64,000 bases of DNA, from positions 310,001 to 374,000 of the forward strand of contig NZ_JUHG01000014.1 of assembly GCF_000799715.1 (NCBI RefSeq). The letters run 5' to 3'. Source of the DNA: Martinezella rhizogenes (GTDB lineage: Bacteria > Pseudomonadota > Alphaproteobacteria > Rhizobiales > Rhizobiaceae). How positions within the stretch are numbered: position 1 is the stretch's first letter; every line of letters starts with the position of its first letter. A program made the translations under genes and the position numbers. The notes under the pieces were generated by a model. The model saw only the letters and a program-made list of their open reading frames with translations, searched no databases and was not told the origin of the DNA. Below, one piece after another: positions 1 through 6,596 of the stretch.

Positions 1-166
1 TCTGAATCGGCTGATCGCTGGAAAGGGCGAGGCCGGGCATCTTGCTCGTCGTTGTCTGGGCGTCGGCTGCGGCTGCCGCAAAAAACGCCAGCGCACTGAG
101 CGCGCACATAAGACCAGCCTTGCGCAGGTCGGAGTTAAAAAGTGAGTGTCGCCAATCGTTTGTCAT
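1..166 (-). CDS. lptA: LptA/OstA-like LPS transport periplasmic protein, N-terminal part only
   Basis: Partial gene running off the left edge; only about 55 codons are visible. Translation from the ATG at 166 gives a short basic N-terminus, a hydrophobic Ala-rich stretch (about residues 18-35) and an ADA-type cleavage region. That is a signal peptide, as expected for the periplasmic bridge protein of the Lpt lipopolysaccharide export machine. The ATG overlaps the stop of the upstream lptC by four bases (ATGA), so the two are translationally coupled. The identification rests on this coupling and the signal peptide. The OstA domain itself lies outside the window. Confidence 0.7.
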   Translation of the reverse strand, partial: MTNDWRHSLFNSDLRKAGLMCALSALAFFAAAAADAQTTTSKMPGLALSSDQPIQ

Positions 167-849
167 GAACCGCCCGGCCGTTGTTCGCTAGCTTTGTTGT
201 GGAGTGTGGTCGGATCAATATTCATCCGAACCTGCCCATCGAATTCGATTACGCTCCCCTTATCCGTCATCTTGATCGACTGCGCAACAACCGACATGCC
301 GCCTCTGTAGATTGCAACCTGATCCTGGCTGGAGAGGTCGCCTTTCTTGACATCGAGGAAGGCGGTTCGAAATTCCGCGCGCAAACCATTGTCCATCAGG
401 ATGGTAAAGGGGTCGGTGAGTTTCAGTGTGTCGGCCTGGCGGTCGAAATCCGCGCTCTCCGCCGTCACATGCGCGATCACGTCGTTGTTGACCGGCATGG
501 AGGCCTTGATGGACTTGAGCGTGATCATGTTCGGATTTTTGATATCCTGCAGAGCCTTCTCGGCGAGCATGGAATAATTGATGCCGTCCTTGTTGCGGCC
601 GGCAATCGCCGGACGTTCCATCACGACCTTGCCGTCTTCTATCCTCGCACCCTCGATCTGGATATTTTCCGGCAGATAGGCGCGCACCAGCGAAACGGCG
701 ATGAAGATCAACGAGACGATCAGCGCGGCCAGCGGGAGGAATATCTTCAGCTTCCGCACGCGCGTGGAATGAAAGATCGCGTCCTTATACGCGTTCCTTT
801 CCAGCTCGGAGCCGATTGCCTGGCCGGTGGTCTCGATAGTATTGAGCAT
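163..849 (-). CDS. lptC: LPS export ABC transporter periplasmic protein LptC
   Basis: A 228-residue protein with a cytoplasmic N-terminus of about 32 residues, one transmembrane anchor (about residues 33-57) and a periplasmic LptC-type beta-jellyroll region. The family passes lipopolysaccharide from the LptBFG transporter to LptA. The segment around ARIEDGKVVMERPAIAGRNKDG and the repeated DNGLRAEF/YRGGMSV pattern are typical of alphaproteobacterial LptC. It is the first visible gene of a minus-strand operon and overlaps lptA by ATGA. It is divergent from sppA, with about 330 bases between them holding both promoters. Function is inferred from family and context. Confidence 0.88.
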   Translation of the reverse strand: MLNTIETTGQAIGSELERNAYKDAIFHSTRVRKLKIFLPLAALIVSLIFIAVSLVRAYLPENIQIEGARIEDGKVVMERPAIAGRNKDGINYSMLAEKALQDIKNPNMITLKSIKASMPVNNDVIAHVTAESADFDRQADTLKLTDPFTILMDNGLRAEFRTAFLDVKKGDLSSQDQVAIYRGGMSVVAQSIKMTDKGSVIEFDGQVRMNIDPTTLHNKASEQRPGGS

Positions 850-1178
850 GCAATAGGTCCGTGTTCTCTGATCCGGAAAACCACATTGGGTTATGCACAG
901 ACTGTGCCAACAAGCCCGCCGGATCGTTTCGCATTATTGCATTGGCTTGCCAATATGGATTTTTTTCTGCGCCTGATGAAATTTAGCAGAAAAACATAAT
1001 GGGTGCCTGTTTCATCGGATCGGGTGGCGCCCTATCTGACGAAGCACTGGACAAAAGTCCCGATATATAATTTCGAAAAACGTGGCCAGCATACTCACGA
1101 AGGATTGCGCCCGTTTCAAGGTATCATATATCCGGTTGTAGCATGCCCAGTTTACAACAAGGGGAGAGATAAGGCGTC
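850..1178. other. intergenic region between divergent lptC and sppA
   Basis: A 329-base gap between two divergent genes that must carry both promoters. I see no convincing open reading frame or RNA gene. It contains a small perfect inverted repeat, GCACAG-A-CTGTGC at 895-907, about 50 bases upstream of the lptC start, which could be a regulator site. There is a purine-rich ribosome binding site (AAGGGGAGAG, 1158-1167) upstream of sppA. The stretch around 950-1000 is AT-richer than its surroundings. Confidence 0.4.
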
Positions 1179-2135
1179 ATGGACAGTTCTGCAATCGCAG
1201 ACAGGCGGCAATTGCGCCGCAAGCTTGGTTTTTGGCGCATCATCGCCGTTCTTCTCCTGGTGGCACTTGGTTTTGCTCTGTATCGTTTCTTTGCTGCCGA
1301 CTTGCCGGATGCACGCGGGCCGCAGATCGCCCGGGTCACTATTTCCGGCATCATCCGCGATGATGACGATCTTTTGGAGCGGCTGAAGAAGATCAAGGAC
1401 AATGATCAGGTCAAGGCGCTGATCGTGTCGATCTCGTCGACCGGCGGCACGACCTATGGTGGCGAACGGATCTTCAAGGCCATCCGCGCCGTCGCCGCCA
1501 AGAAGCCTGTCGTCTCCGATATACGCACCGTGGCGGCGTCCGCCGGCTATATGATCGCCACTGCGGGCGACGACATCGTCGCGGGCGACACCTCGATCAC
1601 CGGTTCGATCGGCGTCATCTTCCAGTATCCGCAGGCGAAAGACCTGCTCGACAAGCTCGGCGTCTCGCTGGAAGACATCAAGTCGTCGCCGATGAAGGCC
1701 GAGCCGTCGCCTTTTCATCCGCCGAGCGAAGATGCCAAAAACATGATCCGAAGCATGGTGATGGACAGCTACGGCTGGTTCGTCGATCTTGTCGCCGATC
1801 GCCGCAAGCTGCCGCGCGAGGAGGTGCTGAAGCTTGCCGACGGCAGCATTTTCACCGGTCGTCAGGCGTTGCAGAACAAGCTGATCGATACGCTCGGCGG
1901 CGAGGACGAAATCCGTGCCTATCTTGATACGCGCAAGGTCAAGAAAGACCTGCGGATCGTCGATTGGAAGGCCGAGGACAAAACTTCGTCCTTCTTTTGG
2001 CCGGCCGCTGCTTCCCGGTTGCTAAATCTCTTCGGTTATGATGATTTTGTGAAGGGAGAGGATCTCCAGAAAATAATGACCGAGAAGTTGTTTCTTGACG
2101 GCCTGCTTTCTGTTTGGCAGGGTGCAGCCAATTGA
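1179..2135 (+). CDS. sppA: signal peptide peptidase SppA (short 36-kDa type, S49 family)
   Basis: A 318-residue S49 serine protease that degrades signal peptides released in the membrane. It has one N-terminal transmembrane segment (about residues 18-40) and a single S49 domain, the short Bacillus-like form rather than the duplicated E. coli protease IV. The catalytic Ser lies in VAASAGYMIA (about residue 121), following the nucleophile-elbow pattern. The general-base Lys lies in SSPMKAEPSPFHPP (about residue 172). The motif TSITGSIGVI is also conserved. It is followed 27 bases later by ihfB, probably in the same transcript. Start chosen at the ATG at 1179 behind a GGGGAGAG-type site. Confidence 0.9.
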   Translation: MDSSAIADRRQLRRKLGFWRIIAVLLLVALGFALYRFFAADLPDARGPQIARVTISGIIRDDDDLLERLKKIKDNDQVKALIVSISSTGGTTYGGERIFKAIRAVAAKKPVVSDIRTVAASAGYMIATAGDDIVAGDTSITGSIGVIFQYPQAKDLLDKLGVSLEDIKSSPMKAEPSPFHPPSEDAKNMIRSMVMDSYGWFVDLVADRRKLPREEVLKLADGSIFTGRQALQNKLIDTLGGEDEIRAYLDTRKVKKDLRIVDWKAEDKTSSFFWPAAASRLLNLFGYDDFVKGEDLQKIMTEKLFLDGLLSVWQGAAN

Positions 2136-2162
2136 TAAATCAATGATTTAAGGGGGCAAACC

Positions 2163-2471
2163 GTGATCAAGTCGGAATTGGTGCAGATTGTTGCGGCTCG
2201 TAACCCGCATCTCTATCACCGCGACGTCGAAAATATCGTCAACGCTGTCCTCGACGAGATCACAGATGCGCTCGCCGCCGGTAACCGGGTGGAGCTACGC
2301 GGCTTCGGCGCTTTCTCCGTCAAGAACCGTCCTTCGCGCTCCGGTCGCAACCCACGCACCGGCGACACCGTGTTCGTCGAGGAAAAATGGGTTCCGTTCT
2401 TCAAGACGGGCAAGGAGCTGCGTGAACGCCTCAATCCTGGCGCTGGCGACGAAGACGACGACGACAGCTAA
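2163..2471 (+). CDS. ihfB: integration host factor subunit beta
   Basis: A 102-residue HU/IHF-family DNA-bending protein. IHF-beta pairs with IHF-alpha and bends DNA at recombination, replication and sigma-54 promoters. The N-terminal helices begin MIKSELVQIVA, the saddle segment VELRGFGAFSVKNRP is family-typical, and the beta-arm carries RSGRNPRTGD, with the proline that intercalates at the kink. The acidic C-terminal tail (GDEDDDDS) is usual for alphaproteobacterial IhfB. It lies just downstream of sppA. The beta assignment rather than HU or alpha rests on the arm sequence and tail. Confidence 0.92.
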   Translation: MIKSELVQIVAARNPHLYHRDVENIVNAVLDEITDALAAGNRVELRGFGAFSVKNRPSRSGRNPRTGDTVFVEEKWVPFFKTGKELRERLNPGAGDEDDDDS

Positions 2472-2628
2472 CAGTCGCTTCCGACCGAAATCCCCCATGG
2501 TTATCCATGGTGGACATCATCGTGCCGCAACCTGGCGGCACTTGAACTCAGCCCAGTCTTTCTTATTCTGCGGCTAGAGGCGATACGAGTGCGTTGCACG
2601 AAGGCGTCGGGATACAGGAGCGTGCGCA

Positions 2629-2961
2629 ATGACCAAGAAGATCATCAATTTGCTGATATTGCTGCCGCTCGGCATCATCCTGATTGTCTTCTGCGTCGCC
2701 AACCGGCAAGCCTCCACGCTTGCTCTCAATCCGTTCAGGCCCGAGGACCAGGTGCTGTCGCTGCACGCACCGCTTTTCGTGCTGCTATTTGTCGCACTGA
2801 TCCTCGGCATGGTGGTTGGCGCGGCAGTCACCTGGGTCAATCAGGGTAAATACCGCAAGCGTGCCCGCAATCAGTCGCGCGAAGCCGTGCGCTGGCAGGC
2901 GGAGGCAGATAAGCATCGCAGCCGCGCCGAGCAGATCGCCGGCCAACTTCCCTCGAAGTGA
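2629..2961 (+). CDS. LapA-domain (DUF1049) small membrane protein
   Basis: A 110-residue protein with two predicted membrane helices (about residues 4-22 and 45-67). The second helix is followed by a charged, coiled-coil-like tail rich in Arg, Glu and Ala. This matches the LapA/DUF1049 domain, called lipopolysaccharide assembly protein A domain, whose biochemical role is not settled. It sits downstream of ihfB as in many rhizobia, where from memory the trpF gene follows. Here a convergent acetyltransferase follows directly after its stop. Confidence 0.8.
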   Translation: MTKKIINLLILLPLGIILIVFCVANRQASTLALNPFRPEDQVLSLHAPLFVLLFVALILGMVVGAAVTWVNQGKYRKRARNQSREAVRWQAEADKHRSRAEQIAGQLPSK

Positions 2962-3411
2962 TTATTCACTTCTGAGCTGCATGTCCTTGTAGTCGCCCTC
3001 CGGCGATGCGCCATCGCCGACGATTTCGAAGCCGATGGCGCGGTAGAAGGCGATAGCACGCGTATTTCTCACCAGGCATTTCAGCCGGTAGCGCCGCCTG
3101 GGCCATTCCGGCAGGGCGGAAAGCAATGCCCTGCCGGCGCCGCTGCCCTGAAACGCCGGCAGAATATAGAGCATATGGATGAAATTATCCGGTTCCCATA
3201 GCGTCAGGAAGCCGGCAATCATCCCATGCTCGTCCTCGCAGACGAGAATGCGCTCGCCTTGCGTATGCGCGGCGAAATCCTCCCGATGGAATCGCACGGG
3301 ATCGACCCAGATAAAGGTCTGGCGGCGCACGCCGAGATAGATCTCGGCGAGACTGTCCGTGTCCTGCTCGCGTGCCGGTCGAATGGTCCAGTGGCTTGTC
3401 TCAGACATCAT
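2962..3411 (-). CDS. GNAT-family N-acetyltransferase
   Basis: A 149-residue single-domain GNAT fold. The acetyl-CoA-binding region is visible as LYILPAFQGSGAGRALLSAL (about residues 80-100, the Q/RxxGxG/A loop). The late motif FYRAIGFEIVGDG (about residues 121-133) is the usual GNAT beta-6/7 region. The substrate cannot be read from sequence; small-molecule, antibiotic or protein N-terminal acetylation are all possible. The stop codon abuts the convergent lapA-like gene, leaving no spacer. The start at 3411 is followed immediately by a second ATG (3408), which is equally acceptable. Confidence 0.8.
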   Translation of the reverse strand: MMSETSHWTIRPAREQDTDSLAEIYLGVRRQTFIWVDPVRFHREDFAAHTQGERILVCEDEHGMIAGFLTLWEPDNFIHMLYILPAFQGSGAGRALLSALPEWPRRRYRLKCLVRNTRAIAFYRAIGFEIVGDGASPEGDYKDMQLRSE

Positions 3412-3446
3412 GAGCGATCTTCAAGAGAGCAGGGCGATGCCCGCAA

Positions 3447-3899
3447 TCAGGCGCTGGCCTGGCCATTGATGGCGGCGGTGAAGTCGGTGAAAAACTGCTG
3501 CGCCAGTTTCTTGGCGCTGGAATCGACCAGCCGCGAACCGAGCTGGGCGATCTTGCCGCCAACCTGGGCTTTCGCCGCATATTGCAGGATCGTCTCGTCG
3601 CCGTCCTCCTTGAGAACCACATCCGCCCCGCCCTTGGCAAAACCGGCAATGCCGCCCTTTCCTTCTCCGGAGATCGTATAGCTCTCCGGCGCGTTAATGT
3701 TGGAGAGCGTCACTTCGCCATTGAAGGAGGCGGAGACCGGGCCGATCTTCAATTTCACCGTTGCTGTCAGCTGGGTCGGCGAAATTCTCTCCAGGCTCTG
3801 GCAGCCGGGAATGCATTGCTTGAGAATGTCAGGGTCGTTCAGCGCGGCCCACACCGCATCCCGCGGCGCGGCAATCCGTTCTTCGCCGGTCATATCCAT
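3447..3899 (-). CDS. CoxG/SRPBCC-family protein (carbon monoxide dehydrogenase subunit G-like)
   Basis: A 150-residue START/SRPBCC-fold protein of the CoxG family. The opening MTGEERIAAPRDAVWAALNDPDILKQCIPGCQSLE and the middle GEGKGGIAGFAKGGADVVL are characteristic. CoxG homologues help membrane attachment or maturation of molybdenum hydroxylases, but no such enzyme genes are in this window, so this is a stand-alone copy of unknown partner. The open frame extends to 3938. I chose the ATG at 3899 because GGGAGG lies seven to eight bases upstream of it. The neighbouring GNAT gene is 36 bases downstream on the same strand. Confidence 0.8.
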   Translation of the reverse strand: MDMTGEERIAAPRDAVWAALNDPDILKQCIPGCQSLERISPTQLTATVKLKIGPVSASFNGEVTLSNINAPESYTISGEGKGGIAGFAKGGADVVLKEDGDETILQYAAKAQVGGKIAQLGSRLVDSSAKKLAQQFFTDFTAAINGQASA

Positions 3900-4011
3900 G
3901 CGCAATCCTCCCAATCTGACATTTTGTCCCGGGATCATCGCAGATCGGAAAGCGCTTTGCCAAGTGGCGGCCAGATGCTATTTGCACGCACATATCAATT
4001 TTGAGACAAGC

Positions 4012-5169
4012 ATGGTGAAACACAGGGAAAGCCGGCCCGGCCAGAGAGCCGCGGGCGGCGCGAGCGCAAAATCCCCAAGGGATGCCAGGCGTGACACGCC
4101 GATCAAGGCCGGCAAGCCACCGGCAAAGCCCGCACGCGATACCGGCCCAAGGCCGGCGGCGGTTGCGCGCGACCGTGGCGAGCGAATGGCGGAGCCGCGC
4201 GATACGGCGCCTGTTCTGGCAGCACCGGAACGCCCGATGATCGCCCGCAGCGGCGAGCGTCCGGTCGAGCGCGTGCCCGTCATCCTCGAATCGATGGGCG
4301 CCGGCGATTTCCACCTGATCGACACCGGCAACGGGCTGAAGCTCGAGCAATATGGTCCTTACCGCATCGTGCGGCCCGAGGCGCAGGCGCTGTGGCAGCC
4401 GTCGCTTCCTGCCCATATCTGGGACAATGCCGATTCGATCTTCACCGGTGACACTGATGAGGACGGCATGGGCCGCTGGCGGTTTCCGCGCGAGGTGCTC
4501 GGCGAAACCTGGCCACTGAAATTGCTCGGCGTCGATTTCCTTGGCCGCTTCACCGCCTTTCGCCATGTCGGCGTCTTCCCGGAGCAGATCGTCCACTGGG
4601 CCTGGATGAAACAGCAGGTCGAAGCTGCGAACCGGCCGCTGAAGGTGCTGAACCTCTTTGGCTATACCGGCGTTGCCTCGCTGGTCGCCGCCGCTGCCGG
4701 CGCCGAGGTCACCCATGTCGACGCCTCGAAGAAGGCGATCGGCTGGGCGCGGGAAAACCAGGCGCTCGGCCGCATGGAAAAGCTGCCGATCCGCTGGATC
4801 TGCGAAGACGCCATGAAGTTCATCCTGCGTGAGGAACGGCGTGGCAACACATACGACATCATCCTCACCGACCCGCCGAAATTCGGCCGTGGCCCGAACG
4901 GCGAGGTCTGGCATCTCTTCGAGCACCTGCCGTTGATGCTCGATATCTGCCGCGAGATCCTGTCGCCTAGGGCGCTTGGCCTGGTGCTGACGGCCTATTC
5001 CATCCGCGCCAGCTTCTATTCGATCCATGAGCTGATGCGCGAAACGATGCGCGGCGCTGGCGGCGTCGTCGAATCCGGCGAACTGGTCATCCGCGAGGCC
5101 GGCCTTGACGGCAAAACGCCGGGCAGGGCGCTTTCCACATCTCTCTTCAGCCGCTGGGTGCCGAAATGA
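4012..5169 (+). CDS. class I SAM-dependent (r)RNA methyltransferase, RlmI-like
   Basis: A 385-residue methyltransferase. Residues 1 to about 90 are a basic, Pro/Ala/Arg-rich, probably disordered extension. The Rossmann methyltransferase follows, with the SAM-binding loop VLNLFGYTGVASLVAAAAGA and the acidic VDASKKAI. The catalytic-type motif is ILTDPPKFGRGPNGEVW. This DPPKF signature belongs to the Methyltrans_SAM/RlmI-like group that methylates ribosomal RNA cytosines; the exact target is inferred. The open frame reaches back to 3697, overlapping coxG antisense. The ATG at 4012 is chosen as the first reasonable start clear of that gene. Its stop overlaps the next start (ATGA), giving an operon with trmH and lspA. 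Confidence 0.82.
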   Translation: MVKHRESRPGQRAAGGASAKSPRDARRDTPIKAGKPPAKPARDTGPRPAAVARDRGERMAEPRDTAPVLAAPERPMIARSGERPVERVPVILESMGAGDFHLIDTGNGLKLEQYGPYRIVRPEAQALWQPSLPAHIWDNADSIFTGDTDEDGMGRWRFPREVLGETWPLKLLGVDFLGRFTAFRHVGVFPEQIVHWAWMKQQVEAANRPLKVLNLFGYTGVASLVAAAAGAEVTHVDASKKAIGWARENQALGRMEKLPIRWICEDAMKFILREERRGNTYDIILTDPPKFGRGPNGEVWHLFEHLPLMLDICREILSPRALGLVLTAYSIRASFYSIHELMRETMRGAGGVVESGELVIREAGLDGKTPGRALSTSLFSRWVPK

Positions 5170-6026
5170 ACCAGGACTACAGAAACGACGGCCCCCGCAA
5201 GGTCGGACAGGTCAAGGAGGTCACCTCGCTTGCCAATCCGATCATCAAGGACATCAAGGCGCTGACCAACAAGAAGTCGCGTGAGGAAAGCGGTGCTTTC
5301 CTGGCGGAAGGCTTGAAGCTGGTCATCGATGCGCTCGAACTCGGCTGGACCATCCGCACGCTGGTTTACGCCAAGGCCGCCAAGGGCAAGCCGCTGGTCG
5401 AGCAAGTCGCCGCCAAGACCGTCGCCGCCGGCGGGCTGGTACTCGAAGTCAGCGAAAAGGTCATTGCCTCCATCACCCGTCGTGACAATCCGCAGATGGT
5501 AGTCGGCATCTTCGATCAGCGTTGGCGGCCGCTTAGGGACGTCAGGCCGAAAGCCGGCGAGACCTGGGTGGCGCTCGATCGTGTGCGCGATCCCGGCAAT
5601 CTCGGCACCATCATCCGCACGGCCGATGCAGCCGGCGCGTCGGGCGTGATCCTTGTCGGCGAGACGACCGATCCCTTTTCGCTGGAAACCGTGCGCGCCA
5701 CCATGGGCTCGGTCTTCGCCGTTCCCGTCGTCAAGGCGACGCCGGAAGAGTTTCTGGCTTGGAAGAAGACGGCCGGTGTCGCCGTCGTTGCCACGCATCT
5801 GGCCGGCGCGGTCGACTACCGCACGATCGATTACAAGAAGAAGCCCGTCGTGCTCCTGATGGGCAACGAGCAGTCCGGCCTGCCGGATGCCCTGGCGAAG
5901 GAGGCCGATGCGCTTGCCCGCATCCCGCAGGCCGGCCGCGCCGACAGCCTCAACCTGGCAGTGGCGACGGCGGTGATGCTGTTCGAAGCCCGCCGCCATC
6001 TTCTCACCCTCAGCGAGACACGATGA
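5166..6026 (+). CDS. TrmH/SpoU-family RNA 2'-O-ribose methyltransferase
   Basis: A 286-residue SPOUT methyltransferase that uses SAM to methylate ribose 2'-OH in rRNA or tRNA. The N-terminal SpoU substrate-binding domain (about residues 15-110) begins SLANPIIKDIKALTNKKSRE. The catalytic knotted domain follows: motif 1 ALDRVRDPGNLGTIIRTADA, motif 2 VLLMGNEQSGLPDAL, and motif 3 IPQAGRADSLNLAVATAVMLFEARR. Ala-rather-than-Val variants in motif 3 are within family range. It overlaps the gene before (ATGA at 5166) and lspA after (ATGA at 6023), so the three are probably translated as a unit. Confidence 0.9.
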   Translation: MNQDYRNDGPRKVGQVKEVTSLANPIIKDIKALTNKKSREESGAFLAEGLKLVIDALELGWTIRTLVYAKAAKGKPLVEQVAAKTVAAGGLVLEVSEKVIASITRRDNPQMVVGIFDQRWRPLRDVRPKAGETWVALDRVRDPGNLGTIIRTADAAGASGVILVGETTDPFSLETVRATMGSVFAVPVVKATPEEFLAWKKTAGVAVVATHLAGAVDYRTIDYKKKPVVLLMGNEQSGLPDALAKEADALARIPQAGRADSLNLAVATAVMLFEARRHLLTLSETR

Positions 6027-6541
6027 CCGACAGCGAGATAAACAAACAGGCCGCCGCCAAGCCCGCATTGTTTTCCCGGCCCCTGCCGATCCTGATTTTC
6101 ATCGTCATCGCCGTCATCCTTGATCAGGCCGTGAAGATCATGGTCGATCACTGGCTGCCGCTGCAGGAGATGGTGCCGGTCATTCCGATGCTGGCGCTCT
6201 ACCGCACTTACAATCTCGGCGTCGCCTTCTCGATGCTGTCGGGCATGGATGGCTGGTTCATCGTCGGCATGCGGCTCGTCATCGTCGCCTTCGTGATCTG
6301 GCTGTGGCGGCGTACGCCCAGCCATCGCTGGCTCGCCCATCTCGGTTTTGCCCTGATCATCGCTGGCGCGCTCGGCAACCTGATCGACCGGTTTCTCTAC
6401 GGCCATGTGATCGACTACGTTCTCTTCCACACGGAAACATGGTCCTTCGCGGTCTTCAATCTCGCCGACAGCTTCATCACCATTGGGGCCGGCTGCGTCA
6501 TTCTGGACGAGCTTCTCTCGCCAAAAAAGGCAGACGCTTAA
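6023..6541 (+). CDS. lspA: lipoprotein signal peptidase (signal peptidase II)
   Basis: A 172-residue inner-membrane aspartyl protease that removes signal peptides from prolipoproteins. Four hydrophobic helices are visible (about residues 22-40, 55-72, 78-96 and 105-122). The two catalytic Asp motifs are intact: GNLIDR (D122) and VFNLADS (D149). The YNLGVAFSML motif in the second helix is also conserved. The open frame extends upstream to 5759 inside trmH. The ATG at 6023 is chosen because it overlaps the trmH stop as ATGA and gives the normal family length. Lnt, the next enzyme in lipoprotein maturation, is encoded at 31675. Confidence 0.95.
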   Translation: MTDSEINKQAAAKPALFSRPLPILIFIVIAVILDQAVKIMVDHWLPLQEMVPVIPMLALYRTYNLGVAFSMLSGMDGWFIVGMRLVIVAFVIWLWRRTPSHRWLAHLGFALIIAGALGNLIDRFLYGHVIDYVLFHTETWSFAVFNLADSFITIGAGCVILDELLSPKKADA

Positions 6542-6596
6542 AATTCTAGCGAATCCCTGAAGGCATCGGGAAGAGTGCGCGTGTTAGCAAACGGGC

